Part shown: positions 51,037 to 59,866 of the stretch, piece after piece | Layout of the letters: each line of letters opens with the position of its first letter | Numbering within the stretch: position 1 is the stretch's first letter | Source: DUEL01 sp964580565 | GTDB taxonomy: Bacteria > Chloroflexota > Anaerolineae > B4-G1 > DUEL01 | DNA: 64,000 bases | Direction of reading: 5' to 3' | NCBI GenBank assembly: GCA_964580565.1 | Contig: CAZOLN010000001.1 | Span: 1 to 64,000, forward strand | Notes under the pieces: model-generated | Database searches by the model: none | The model's input: only the letters and a program-made list of their open reading frames with translations | What the model was told of the DNA's origin: nothing | Program-made: the position numbers and the translations under genes

Positions 51037-52190
51037 GGTGACGCGCCAACCTCCTGGTAAAGTTCGAGGTACTGACGGGCGGTCCGCTCCCAGGAGAAGA
51101 GGCGGGCCCTTTCCTTCCCCCTCCGGATCAGATCCCGGCGAAGGGCTTCGTCTTCCAGCAGCCGCTTCATCGCAGCGACCATCTCGTCGACGCTGTGCGG
51201 GTCGATCAAGAGGGCGGCCCCTGCGGCGACCTCCGGCATCGCCGTGAGGTTGGAGGTGACGACCGGCGTGCCGACCTGCATCGCCTCCAGCACGGGGAGG
51301 CCGAACCCCTCGTAGAGGGAGGGGTAGACCAGCATGTCGGCCCGCCGGAGGAGGGAGTCCAGTTCCGCGTCGGGGATGAAGCCGGTGAAGACGACCCGGT
51401 CTTCCATCCCCGCCTCGGCCACGGCGCGGTCGCAGATCCGCTTCATGCGGACCCGATAGGGCGCGCCGGAGACGGAGCCGGTGATGAGCAGTTTGCCGGG
51501 GTAGCCATGCTGCCGGACCAGTCGGGCGAAGGCCTGCACGAGCCGGGGGATGTTCTTCCGTTCGTGGATGCCCCCCACGTTGAGGACGAACCCGTCCTGC
51601 AGGCCCCACCGCTCGTCGAGGGCGCGGTCCAGTTCCTCATCGGGCGGGGCGAGTTCCCGCAGCCCGTTGGGGATGACCCGGATCTTGTCCCGTGGCATGC
51701 CGACCTTCTCGGCGATGTCCTGTTTGGAGAACTCGGATACGGTGACGATGACGTCGTTGAGGCGGCAGGCGAGGCGGATGCCCGGTTTGTAGAGGAAGAG
51801 GTTGGTGAACCGGCCCATCGCCTCGCGGAAGGTGAAGGGGATCACGTCGTGGACCGTGAGGATCGTCGGGGCCCGCTTGCGCAGCGGAAAACTCCAGTTG
51901 TAGGGGAAGTGGATCAGGTCGGCCTGCTCGCCCGCCGCGATGTCCTGAATGACGACGGAGTCCATCCACGCGTTCTTAAGGGACATCGCGTGGGTGTGGA
52001 CCGGCAGGGGAAGGACGGTCACCTCCGGGGTCCCTTCGAAGAGCCGCCTCACCTCGTCCAGACGGTTCTCCTTGCACAGAAGCAGGACCCGGTGGCCCCA
52101 GGAGGCGATGTGCCGGGTGATCTCGACGACGCCCCGCTCCACGCCACCGACCACGCCGTCGAACTTGCGGAAGTCGATCAGGATACGCAT
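51033..52190 (-). CDS. GT4 glycosyltransferase
   Basis: A 385-residue GT-B glycosyltransferase. GGVERGVVEITRHIASWGH is the acceptor-side loop, RVIPNGL and VLNVGGIHERKNIPRLV start the donor domain, and EGFGLPVLEAMQVGTP is EX7E. It resembles WbaZ/mannosyltransferase-type GT4 enzymes; the substrate is unknown. It sits 4 nt after GH130 and overlaps GH13_18, so a synthetic enzyme is embedded between two phosphorolytic ones. Confidence 0.9.
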   Translation of the reverse strand: MRILIDFRKFDGVVGGVERGVVEITRHIASWGHRVLLLCKENRLDEVRRLFEGTPEVTVLPLPVHTHAMSLKNAWMDSVVIQDIAAGEQADLIHFPYNWSFPLRKRAPTILTVHDVIPFTFREAMGRFTNLFLYKPGIRLACRLNDVIVTVSEFSKQDIAEKVGMPRDKIRVIPNGLRELAPPDEELDRALDERWGLQDGFVLNVGGIHERKNIPRLVQAFARLVRQHGYPGKLLITGSVSGAPYRVRMKRICDRAVAEAGMEDRVVFTGFIPDAELDSLLRRADMLVYPSLYEGFGLPVLEAMQVGTPVVTSNLTAMPEVAAGAALLIDPHSVDEMVAAMKRLLEDEALRRDLIRRGKERARLFSWERTARQYLELYQEVGASP

Positions 52191-52194
52191 TGGA

Positions 52195-53238
52195 TCAGAG
52201 ACTGGCCAGGATCTCGTTCACGTCGGCGACGGCCAGGCAGGTGGTCTCGTCGGACGCGCCGTAGTAAATATACAACCGACCGTCCTTTTCGACAACCCCG
52301 TTGGAGAAGACCACGTTGCCGAAGAACCCCTCCCGCTCGTAGGGCTCCTGGGGGGTCAGGAGCGGCGTCGTGCCCCGCCGGACCACCTTCCAGGGCTCCT
52401 CCAGGTCGAGCAGGAGGCCGAAGAGGGAGTAGCCGCTCTCCCCTTTGCCGTGGTAGATGATCAGCCATCCCTCGTCCGTCCGGATCGGCGGCGCGCCCCC
52501 GCCGATCTTGACCGACTCCCAGGGGTTGTCCCGCGGGCGGACGATGCACCGGTGGTTCCCCCAGTGGACCAGGTCCGGCGACTCGGCGATCCAGATGGAG
52601 GCCTTGCCGAAGCCGGAGTTGTTGGGCCGGTGGAGGGCGTAGTACTTGCCGCGGATCCGCTCGGGGAAGATCGCCACGTCCTTGTTCTCCGGGTGGAAGA
52701 TCAGCCCCAGCCGTTCGACCGTCTGGAAGTCGTCGGTCACGGCGAGGGCCGTGGCCCACGAATCACGGGAGACGGCGGTGTAGTTGATGTAGTAGCGGCC
52801 GTCGACGAAGGTGACCCGGGCATCCTCGACGCCGTACTCCTCCCGCTCGTCGGCGGGGTAGAGGAAGGGGCGGTCCTCCACGGTGAAGCGGATCCCGTCC
52901 TTGCTCCGCGCCAGCCGGATGTGGCTGATCGTGGAGAGGTAGTTCCGGCCCCGGTAGGACACGCCCCGCGTGTCCTTCAACTCCACGTCCGGATCGTCCA
53001 GCCGGAACGCTAGAATGTCCGGGTAGGACCGGCCCTCCTCGAAGCGGTAGACCGGCACGCAAGCGTACCCTTCACGGGGCTCGCACCCCTCCGCGACCCG
53101 CAGGAGGAGCAGGATCTCGTCGCCGAAGCGGACCGCACCGGGGTTGAAGGCTCCCAGCACCCGGTAGCCCTCTCGTGACGGCTTCACGTCGGCCGGGGTG
53201 ATGATGGGGTTCTCTTCGAATCGGTTGACCGTGCTCAT
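52195..53238 (-). CDS. GH130 family glycoside phosphorylase-like protein
   Basis: A 347-residue five-bladed propeller protein of GH130. ENPIITP and GAFNPGAVRF at the N-terminus, DTRGVSYRGRNYL, EDARVTFVDGRYYINYTA and KIGGGAPPIRTDEGWLIIYHG are typical. Characterised members phosphorolyse beta-mannosides (mannosyl-glucose, mannobiose, mannosyl-GlcNAc); a few are hydrolases. Substrate cannot be read here. The ATG at 53238 overlaps the preceding oxidoreductase stop (ATGA). Confidence 0.92.
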   Translation of the reverse strand: MSTVNRFEENPIITPADVKPSREGYRVLGAFNPGAVRFGDEILLLLRVAEGCEPREGYACVPVYRFEEGRSYPDILAFRLDDPDVELKDTRGVSYRGRNYLSTISHIRLARSKDGIRFTVEDRPFLYPADEREEYGVEDARVTFVDGRYYINYTAVSRDSWATALAVTDDFQTVERLGLIFHPENKDVAIFPERIRGKYYALHRPNNSGFGKASIWIAESPDLVHWGNHRCIVRPRDNPWESVKIGGGAPPIRTDEGWLIIYHGKGESGYSLFGLLLDLEEPWKVVRRGTTPLLTPQEPYEREGFFGNVVFSNGVVEKDGRLYIYYGASDETTCLAVADVNEILASL

Positions 53239-54257
53239 CTGTGTGCCAGCGTGACAACACTGCCCTTGGACGAGGACTCATAAGCTGCCAGCATGATGGC
53301 CAACGCTGCACGGGCGTCCTCACCGCTGATCATTGGCTCTCGGTCCTCTACGATAGCGCTCGCGAACTCAGCCACCAGGCCATCTACGTCGCGCCGCCAC
53401 CAGTACAACCTTTCAGCGCGGTCGGGCCCATAGCACCAGTAGTCGTGGTAAGGGCTATCGATGAGGAAGGCCGCCTTGGTGGTCAATATCTCGAAGCGCA
53501 CATCGAGCCAGGCGGGATACGATTCGGGGTTGGCCCAGCCAGCGCTCAGCGCTCCCAGCACACCGTTCTCGAACTCGACCGTCATCACCCCCAGGTCGTC
53601 AACCGGCAGGCCGTGGCGAAGGAGGGGGCCAATACGGGCGTAAACCCGCCGCGCCTCGCTGCCGGCCAGCCAGCGCAGAGCGTCTACGGCGTGGATACCG
53701 ATGTCCAGGAAGCCGCCGCCTCCGGCCTGTTGGGGATCAAGCAGCCAGCGGTAGTCGGCTGGGCCGGGGATCTTGGTCGGCAGTTTGCCGTACTTGATGG
53801 CAAAAATGGAGACCAATTCCCCGGCCTCGCCGCTATCCAGCGCGGCTTTCATCCTCATCAGCGGTAACTGGAGACGGGGGTTGAAGGGCACCATCAGTTT
53901 GACCCCCGCCTCCCGCGCCAGACGGACGATCTCATCCGCCTCCTCGAGGGTCAGGGCGATAGGCTTATCGCACAAAACGTGTTTGCCCCTGGCCGTGGCC
54001 TCCCGCACCACCTCCAGGTGGCGAGTGGGCTCCGTCCCTACATAGACCGCCACGACATCTCCTTGAGCCAACAGGTCCCGATAGTTGGAATAGTAGGGGA
54101 TACCATACCTAGCGGCCTCCGCGGCAGCCAGATCGGAGTTGACTCCCAGTCCGGCGATGCCCGCCAGATCGGCCTGGGGGCAGGCGGCGATGGCGGCGGC
54201 GTACCTCGATGCATGAGGGTGGGCGTAACTGATGATACCGAGACCAACTTTTTCCAC
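53235..54257 (-). CDS. Gfo/Idh/MocA family oxidoreductase
   Basis: A 340-residue NAD(P)-dependent oxidoreductase. The N-terminal Rossmann domain has LGIISYAHPHASRYA and GKHVLCDKPIALTLEEADE with the conserved Lys; the C-terminal domain has GGGGFLDIGIHAVDALRWL carrying the catalytic Asp and His. The substrate is probably a sugar or its derivative. The GTG at 54257 follows GGGAG; there is no ATG in place. It is coupled to GH130 downstream. GC bias at third positions appears weaker than in the neighbouring GT genes. Confidence 0.9.
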   Translation of the reverse strand: MEKVGLGIISYAHPHASRYAAAIAACPQADLAGIAGLGVNSDLAAAEAARYGIPYYSNYRDLLAQGDVVAVYVGTEPTRHLEVVREATARGKHVLCDKPIALTLEEADEIVRLAREAGVKLMVPFNPRLQLPLMRMKAALDSGEAGELVSIFAIKYGKLPTKIPGPADYRWLLDPQQAGGGGFLDIGIHAVDALRWLAGSEARRVYARIGPLLRHGLPVDDLGVMTVEFENGVLGALSAGWANPESYPAWLDVRFEILTTKAAFLIDSPYHDYWCYGPDRAERLYWWRRDVDGLVAEFASAIVEDREPMISGEDARAALAIMLAAYESSSKGSVVTLAHR

Positions 54258-54271
54258 CTTTTCGATCTCCC

Positions 54272-55315
54272 TTATAGCGGTAATAGCGGTAGGCGTACCG
54301 GTTGTCCTGCCTCTGCCGATCGTTGGGCCGCCAGGGCCATCTCCAGAGCGGCGTAGGCATCCTCTGGGCTTACCGCTGGTTCCCGATCGTCCAGAAGGCA
54401 GTGCACAAAGTGGCGGATCTCCTCTTCGAAGGCGTACTCGGTGGTAGACATGAAGCGGAAGTAGCGGGGAAGTGCGCATCCTTGCTCGGAGGTATAGGTC
54501 AACATCGGATTGGTATCCTTGTCGGCGTACTGGATCTTCCCCTCCGTGCCCACCACGTCCAGCTGGGCGTAGAGTGCACCGCCGAAGCCTTGAGGATAGG
54601 CCCAGCTGATCTCTGCAAAGCCCACTCCACCTCGGTCGAACGTGCAGGTGATGAAGGCGTGGTCGTAGGACCTGGCCGCCACGGCTGATTTCCGTACCGA
54701 CCTCGCCACTGCGTAGATCTCGACTGCCTCCTGGCCGAAGTACCAGCGGAAGAGGTCGGTGACGTGCACGCCGATGTCCAGTATCACTCCACCTCCTCGC
54801 TTGGGGTCCCACTGCCAGGCGTCCGCCGGGAAAGGAAGGAACTGCCGTTCTGCTCGGCGGATGAAGACAGGCTGCCCCACCTTTCCTGCGTCGAGTTGTT
54901 CCTTAACACTTGCATACCGATGGTCAAAGCGCCGCACCTGCCCGACCATCAATCTGACACCGTTCTCCCGTGCTGCTTTGATCATAGCCTTTGCGGCCTC
55001 CAGTGTATGGGCCATCGGTTTCTCGCAGAGGACGTGTTTCGCCGCCTGCATAGCCTCGATCGCCATCTGCGCGTGGAGGTAGGTCGGGACGCAGAGATCC
55101 ACCATCTCGATGTCTTCCCGCTCCAGGAGTTGGCGATAGTCGGTGTAGGCCGTTGCCCCCGACTGCTCGGCGGCTGCGCGCGCCCGTTTCTCCATCGCAT
55201 CGCACGTGGCCACAAGTTCTGCCTCGGGAATGCGGGCGTAGGCAGGAAGATGCCCGCCTGCGCCGATGTTACCGCAGCCGATCAGGCCAACCTTGATCCT
55301 TCGTCTGAGTGGCAT
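54272..55315 (-). CDS. Gfo/Idh/MocA family oxidoreductase
   Basis: A 347-residue paralogue-like sugar oxidoreductase. VGLIGCGNIGAGGHLPAYAR is the Rossmann loop, KHVLCEKPMAHTLEAA the cofactor Lys region, and GGGVILDIGVHVTDLFRWYFG the catalytic Asp/His region. Two such enzymes in one uptake operon suggest oxidation and rereduction of a sugar, as proposed for E. coli ycj. The ATG at 55315 has AAGGAGGG 5 nt upstream. The 145 nt before it, up to the ABC ATPase stop, hold no gene. Confidence 0.92.
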   Translation of the reverse strand: MPLRRRIKVGLIGCGNIGAGGHLPAYARIPEAELVATCDAMEKRARAAAEQSGATAYTDYRQLLEREDIEMVDLCVPTYLHAQMAIEAMQAAKHVLCEKPMAHTLEAAKAMIKAARENGVRLMVGQVRRFDHRYASVKEQLDAGKVGQPVFIRRAERQFLPFPADAWQWDPKRGGGVILDIGVHVTDLFRWYFGQEAVEIYAVARSVRKSAVAARSYDHAFITCTFDRGGVGFAEISWAYPQGFGGALYAQLDVVGTEGKIQYADKDTNPMLTYTSEQGCALPRYFRFMSTTEYAFEEEIRHFVHCLLDDREPAVSPEDAYAALEMALAAQRSAEAGQPVRLPLLPL

Positions 55316-55460
55316 GAAAACCCTCCTTACCCGGTTCTCCACGAGGAAGTGGATGGGCGGCCTAGGTGTCCTTCAGCCGCTGCCACCGGAGGCCGCCACA
55401 GAGCGAGCGCTCGTACCCGTCGGTTGCAGGCGGTGGGCGACTTCGGGCCCGGTGCAGGGC

Positions 55461-56570
55461 TCAGGAGGGGCGGGCGAACTTGTAATCCAGCGCCTGCCCG
55501 CTCGCCTTATCTATCCATCGAATCTTGTCTGCATTGAAGCGTAGCCACAGGGTCTCACCAGGACGGGCTTTGAAATCGGCGTCGGTGTTCACCTTGATGC
55601 GTTCGGGCCCCACCTGCACAGTTATCAGGTTGTGCGAGCCCAGCGGCTCGACGACCAGCACCTCGGCCGGCAGGGTGTCGTCGGCGGGTGTATGCAGTGT
55701 GTCGATGTTCTCGGCGCGGATACCTACCAGCACGGAGCGATCTTCGAGCCGGCGGAGTAAGGCCTGGACCTCAGGGGATGGGCGGATCTGGCTGTTGCCT
55801 ACCTGCACTACGATCTGGCCTTCCTCCTCTTGCAATCTTCCCTCCAGGAAGTTCATCGGAGGGTTGCCGATGAATCCACCGATGAAGAGATTGGCTGGTT
55901 TGTCGTACACGTTCAGGGGGGTATCGTACTGGAGGATCTGGCCATCCTTCATCACCGCGATACGGTCGCCAAGGCTCATTGCTTCCACCTGATCGTGGGT
56001 GACATAGATCGTGGTGGCCTGGACCTCCCGTAGCAGACGTTTGAGTTCTGCTCGCATCTCCAGCCGGAGCAGAGCATCCAGGTTGCTGAGCGGCTCGTCC
56101 ATGAGTAGCACGAGCGCGTCCACGGCGATCGCGCGGGCCACGGCCACCCGCTGGCGTTGGCCGCCGCTCAATTGAGCCGGATAGCGGTCCAGCAGGTCCT
56201 CGATGTGGAGGAGTTCGGCTGCCGACAGGACCCGCTTCTTGATTTCGTCCTTGGGCTTGCGTTGCATACGCAGGCCGAAGGCGATGTTCTCGAAGACTGT
56301 CAGGTGGGGAAAGACCGCATAGTTCTGGAAAACCATGGCGATCTGGCGCTGCTTCGGCGCCAGATCGGTCACATCCCGTTGACCGATGAAAACGCGTCCC
56401 TGGTCTACCTGCTCCAAGCCGGCGATGCACCGCAGGAGTGTTGTCTTGCCGCACCCGCTGGGACCAAGGAGCACGACGAATTCCCGATCGTGTACGGTGA
56501 GGCTGACGTCCCAGACAGCCTTGACCTTGCCAAAGGTCTTGCGCACGCCTTCTATCCGTATCTCAGCCAT
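55461..56570 (-). CDS. Sugar ABC transporter ATPase (MalK/UgpC type)
   Basis: A 369-residue ATPase of the CUT1 sugar importer class. Walker A is GPSGCGKTT (36-44), the Q-loop is VFQNYAVFPHLTV, the signature is LSGGQRQR, and Walker B is LVLLMDEPLSNLD. The C-terminal 130 residues form the MOI/TOBE regulatory domain (VLVGIRAENI). The ATG at 56570 with GGGAG is chosen; a longer frame is unsupported. It has its own permeases and solute-binding protein upstream in the same operon. Confidence 0.96.
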   Translation of the reverse strand: MAEIRIEGVRKTFGKVKAVWDVSLTVHDREFVVLLGPSGCGKTTLLRCIAGLEQVDQGRVFIGQRDVTDLAPKQRQIAMVFQNYAVFPHLTVFENIAFGLRMQRKPKDEIKKRVLSAAELLHIEDLLDRYPAQLSGGQRQRVAVARAIAVDALVLLMDEPLSNLDALLRLEMRAELKRLLREVQATTIYVTHDQVEAMSLGDRIAVMKDGQILQYDTPLNVYDKPANLFIGGFIGNPPMNFLEGRLQEEEGQIVVQVGNSQIRPSPEVQALLRRLEDRSVLVGIRAENIDTLHTPADDTLPAEVLVVEPLGSHNLITVQVGPERIKVNTDADFKARPGETLWLRFNADKIRWIDKASGQALDYKFARPS

Positions 56571-56642
56571 AGGCAACTCCCGTCGAAAATTGCGAATCCC
56601 GCCTCTGGGAGGCTCTCTCACCGGTACGGTATGTACCTCCTG

Positions 56643-57470
56643 TCATTTAAGCGTTATCCCCCACAGGCTGAACAAGTAGCGGCGTATGAAGAACATGAAC
56701 AGAAGCGCGGGTACCAGGATGAAGAAACCCCCGGCGAAACGAAAGGGCACAGGCGACGCGGCCAACTGCACAAACATGCGGGCGGGCAGCGTGCGGTTCT
56801 GAAGGGTCAGAATGGTGGCGGCGAACACCTCGTTCCACGAGAGGACGAAGGTAAAGATCGCCGATGCCGCCAGGCCCGGGAGGGCCAAAGGCAGCGCCAC
56901 CCGGATAAACGCCTGCACCCGGTTGCAGCCGAAGATCATGGCGGCCTCCTCCAACTCCCTGGAGACGCCGATAAAGACGCTGCTGGTGACTAGGATGGTT
57001 GTCGGCAGGGCCATCGCCGCGTGCAGCAGGGCCACGGCGATCAGCGTGTCGTACAGATCCCACTTGATGAAGGTGACTGCGAGTGGGATGGAGAGAATGA
57101 CGACGGGGAAAGCGCGGGTAGAGAGGAGCGCGATGCGGTAGATGTCCTTGCCTGGGAAGATGTGGCGGGCGAGCGCGTAGCCGGCCGGTGCCCCCACTGC
57201 CAGCGATATGACCAGAGTCAGTAGGGCGACCTTCACGCTGTTCCAAAGCGAGGGCAGCACGTATTGGGCGTTGATGAAGAACAGTAATGTCTCCAGTGAA
57301 ATGGTCTTGGGCAGTAAGGACTTCGGCCAGCCATAGATCACATCCGGTGGGCTGAAGGCTGCTACCGTGATGAGATAGATAGGGATGAGGATCCAAAGGG
57401 CGATCAAGACAGCCACCAGGTAAGCCAAGCCCCGTCCGAGCAGGCGGGAGGAAAGGCGGCTCCTTCTCAT
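56643..57470 (-). CDS. Sugar ABC transporter permease (MalG type)
   Basis: A 275-residue inner-membrane permease with six helices. The EAA loop contacting the ATPase reads EEAAMIFGCNRVQAFIRVAL followed by PLALPG. The start overlaps the previous permease stop (ATGA, 57470-57467), as is usual for such pairs. Confidence 0.95.
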   Translation of the reverse strand: MRRSRLSSRLLGRGLAYLVAVLIALWILIPIYLITVAAFSPPDVIYGWPKSLLPKTISLETLLFFINAQYVLPSLWNSVKVALLTLVISLAVGAPAGYALARHIFPGKDIYRIALLSTRAFPVVILSIPLAVTFIKWDLYDTLIAVALLHAAMALPTTILVTSSVFIGVSRELEEAAMIFGCNRVQAFIRVALPLALPGLAASAIFTFVLSWNEVFAATILTLQNRTLPARMFVQLAASPVPFRFAGGFFILVPALLFMFFIRRYLFSLWGITLK

Positions 57471-58321
57471 AGTACCATCTCCTCCTTGACCCGAAGAGTG
57501 CGCAGGTAGATGAAGGCGCTGGACAGGGAGATAAGGAGGATGAACATGGCGTAGGTCGCGGCCAGATGGGGATTGCGGTATTCGCTATACCAGCGATAGG
57601 CCTCATTTGCCAGCACCGTGGTCCCTCGGCCGGCGATGGCCACCACGACGGCGAAGACCTGGACCGCCAGAATGGTTCGGAGGATGAGGGCGGTCTGAAT
57701 ACTAGGACGCAGGAGCGGCAGGATCACGCGCCATACTCTGGCGAACCAACCAGCCCCGAAGACCTCGGCGGCTTCAATGTAGTCCCGGGGGATGGACTGT
57801 AGCCCAGCCACCAGGATGACGAAAACAATGGAGGTTGCCCGCCAAACCTCGGCCAAGACGATGGCCACAAACGGCCAGTTGGTCTGGTAGTTCAGAAACA
57901 GAAAGGGCTTGTCCAGGATCCCCAGGTTGTGGAGGAAAGAGTTGAGGTAGCCCCGCTCGGTGAAGATCGAGAACCAGATGATGCCAGCCGCCAGGTCCGA
58001 GATAGCCAGTGGGATGGAGTAGATGTAGACGAACATGTCGGAGCCCCGCAATCGTTCCATTATCAGGAGCGCCATAACCAGCGCTAGAAGGAACTGCAAC
58101 GGCACGATGGCTATGATCAACTTGACGGTACTACCCAGCGCTGCCAAAAACATGGCGTCGCTGAACATGCGTTCCAGATAGGCGGTCGTCAAAAGCCCAT
58201 CATCCGTCTGGAAGGCCAGCTGGAAGGCCTTGAACATAGGCCAGGCGAAGAAAAGTAGTAGATAGAGGGTTGAAGGCAATAAAAGAACATAGGGTTCTAG
58301 ATTGAACCGCTTCAGGCGCAT
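57467..58321 (-). CDS. Sugar ABC transporter permease (MalF type)
   Basis: A 284-residue permease with six helices. The EAA loop is YIEAAEVFGAGWFARVWRVI, followed by LPLLRPS. The ATG at 58321 with GGAG 6 nt upstream is preferred to an upstream TTG at 58351. A strong hairpin lies between it and the binding-protein gene. Confidence 0.95.
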   Translation of the reverse strand: MRLKRFNLEPYVLLLPSTLYLLLFFAWPMFKAFQLAFQTDDGLLTTAYLERMFSDAMFLAALGSTVKLIIAIVPLQFLLALVMALLIMERLRGSDMFVYIYSIPLAISDLAAGIIWFSIFTERGYLNSFLHNLGILDKPFLFLNYQTNWPFVAIVLAEVWRATSIVFVILVAGLQSIPRDYIEAAEVFGAGWFARVWRVILPLLRPSIQTALILRTILAVQVFAVVVAIAGRGTTVLANEAYRWYSEYRNPHLAATYAMFILLISLSSAFIYLRTLRVKEEMVL

Positions 58322-58430
58322 GTCGATCTCCGTCCGGGTAGGGTTTCTCAAAGTCCTGGGCTTTCGGCCCCCGGTTCGCGATGAAGGTCAGACGGGGCCT
58401 CTGCCGGAACTTTAGAAAGCTCTGCATCCA

Positions 58431-58455
58431 GGGGGGAGGCTGCAAGCCTCCCCCC
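58431..58455 (-). other. Hairpin between solute-binding protein and permease genes
   Basis: A perfect 10-bp stem of GGGGGGAGGC and its complement around TGCAA, 20 nt after the binding-protein stop. Without a U run it is more likely an mRNA-stabilising or attenuating element that keeps the binding protein more abundant than the membrane proteins. Confidence 0.6.
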
Positions 58456-58475
58456 TCTTGAGACGCTCAGTCTGC

Positions 58476-59849
58476 CTATTTGCCCACCTGACAGGGGCCT
58501 ACGCTGGGCGGATCGGGCGGCCAGCAGGGAGCACCTGTCTCGTTCAGCAGTGTCTGCAGGTGCTCTGCCTCTTCCTCCAGCACCGTCTCGATGTCCTCGC
58601 CGTTGATGACAATGCGGGTGAACGCGTTGCGGTAGATGTTGTTGATCTCGCCCGAGCGCGGGCCCAGGCCGACTGGCAGCATGGCCGGGATGGCGTTGGG
58701 TGCGGCTGCCTGTTTGGACACGGCCTCACCTTGAGCGCGGATCCCCGCGGCGACGTAGCCTGGGAACTCGACGTCGACCACCGGGAAGAAGCCGACCTCG
58801 CGCAGCGTGGTGATCTGGACCTCGGGCCTGGTCAGGTATTCGATGAGTGCCTCGCCTCCTTCTTGGTTGGGTGCCGTCACCGGCATCGCCAGACCGACGA
58901 CAACCGGCATGAAGCCCAACCCCTCGGGACCAGAAGGCGACGGCAGCGCCACGAAGTCGTCTGGCCGCTCCCTGAAAGCGTTGATCAGGCGGGCGGTGTG
59001 GTCCCAGGCTACCCAGACCTCCTCAGCCATCAGGGGTTCCTGCATGAACTCGTAGACCATCGACTGAGGATGGACATACTGCCATAGGTCTTTCACGAAC
59101 TCCCACATCTCCACCGCCTCGGGGCTCTTGAAGGTGGTCACCATTCCACCGGTGTAGGACGGATAGATGTAACCCTCCAGGAAGCGGTGCATCAGCCCGT
59201 TGACGGGGAACCCGACCTTCTTCTCTCCTGTGGCCTCGTAGATATTCTTGGCCCAGTCTCGGAACTGTTCCCAGGTCAAGGCTTCGGGATCGGCTCCCTC
59301 GGGCAGGTACTCCAGGGCCTGCTTGTTGGCGGCGACGATGTAGGTGGCCTGCATCCAGGGGATGAAGTACTGAGTGTCGGTGCCCAGTTTGCCGAGCTCC
59401 ATGTAGGTCTCGGGGATGCCTCGACCCTCCACGACTTCTACGAGCGGTGTGACGTCCTGCAGCGCACCTGCGGCCTGAAGGGTCGGGAACTGCCCGTGTA
59501 GCGCGCCGATCACGTCTATCGTCCCTTCTCCGGCCTGCACCTCGGCAAGCACCTGATCCTCGAAGGTAGCGTAGTCGGCGGGGATGAACTCCACATCGCC
59601 GGGGAAGTCGGCCAGGATGACACCCCGCATTTTCTCCGCCTCCTCCACCGGCACCATCTGGGTGGAGATGAAGGTGACTTGGCCGTAGTGCACGGGGGTG
59701 GGTGTGACCTCCACCACGACCTCTACTGTCCGCTCCACGGTCCGCTCCACCGGGACCTCGACGGTGACGGTGACAGTCTCGGGCGCGCAGGCGACCAACA
59801 GGCTGACCACCAGTACGGCTACGAGTGCGAAGGTCATTCGCTTGTTCAT
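58476..59849 (-). CDS. Extracellular sugar-binding lipoprotein (ABC solute-binding protein)
   Basis: A 457-residue CUT1-type binding protein. The signal peptide ends in a lipobox LVAC with Cys21. A Val/Glu/Thr-rich linker ending EVTPTP spans about 24-52 and is typical of Chloroflexota. The mature domain has the QEGGEALIEYLTRPEVQ segment shared by sugar-binding proteins. AAGGAGGAG precedes the ATG at 59849, only 17 nt after lacI, so it relies on the lacI promoter unless one lies inside lacI. Confidence 0.95.
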   Translation of the reverse strand: MNKRMTFALVAVLVVSLLVACAPETVTVTVEVPVERTVERTVEVVVEVTPTPVHYGQVTFISTQMVPVEEAEKMRGVILADFPGDVEFIPADYATFEDQVLAEVQAGEGTIDVIGALHGQFPTLQAAGALQDVTPLVEVVEGRGIPETYMELGKLGTDTQYFIPWMQATYIVAANKQALEYLPEGADPEALTWEQFRDWAKNIYEATGEKKVGFPVNGLMHRFLEGYIYPSYTGGMVTTFKSPEAVEMWEFVKDLWQYVHPQSMVYEFMQEPLMAEEVWVAWDHTARLINAFRERPDDFVALPSPSGPEGLGFMPVVVGLAMPVTAPNQEGGEALIEYLTRPEVQITTLREVGFFPVVDVEFPGYVAAGIRAQGEAVSKQAAAPNAIPAMLPVGLGPRSGEINNIYRNAFTRIVINGEDIETVLEEEAEHLQTLLNETGAPCWPPDPPSVGPCQVGK

Positions 59850-59866
59850 CTCACTCCTCCTTTCAC

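Noticed and set aside
49291..51609. A longer 772-codon start for the GH13_18 gene
   Set aside because: The extension lies inside the GT4 gene in another frame. A GTG at 51036 overlapping the GT4 stop gives the normal family N-terminus.
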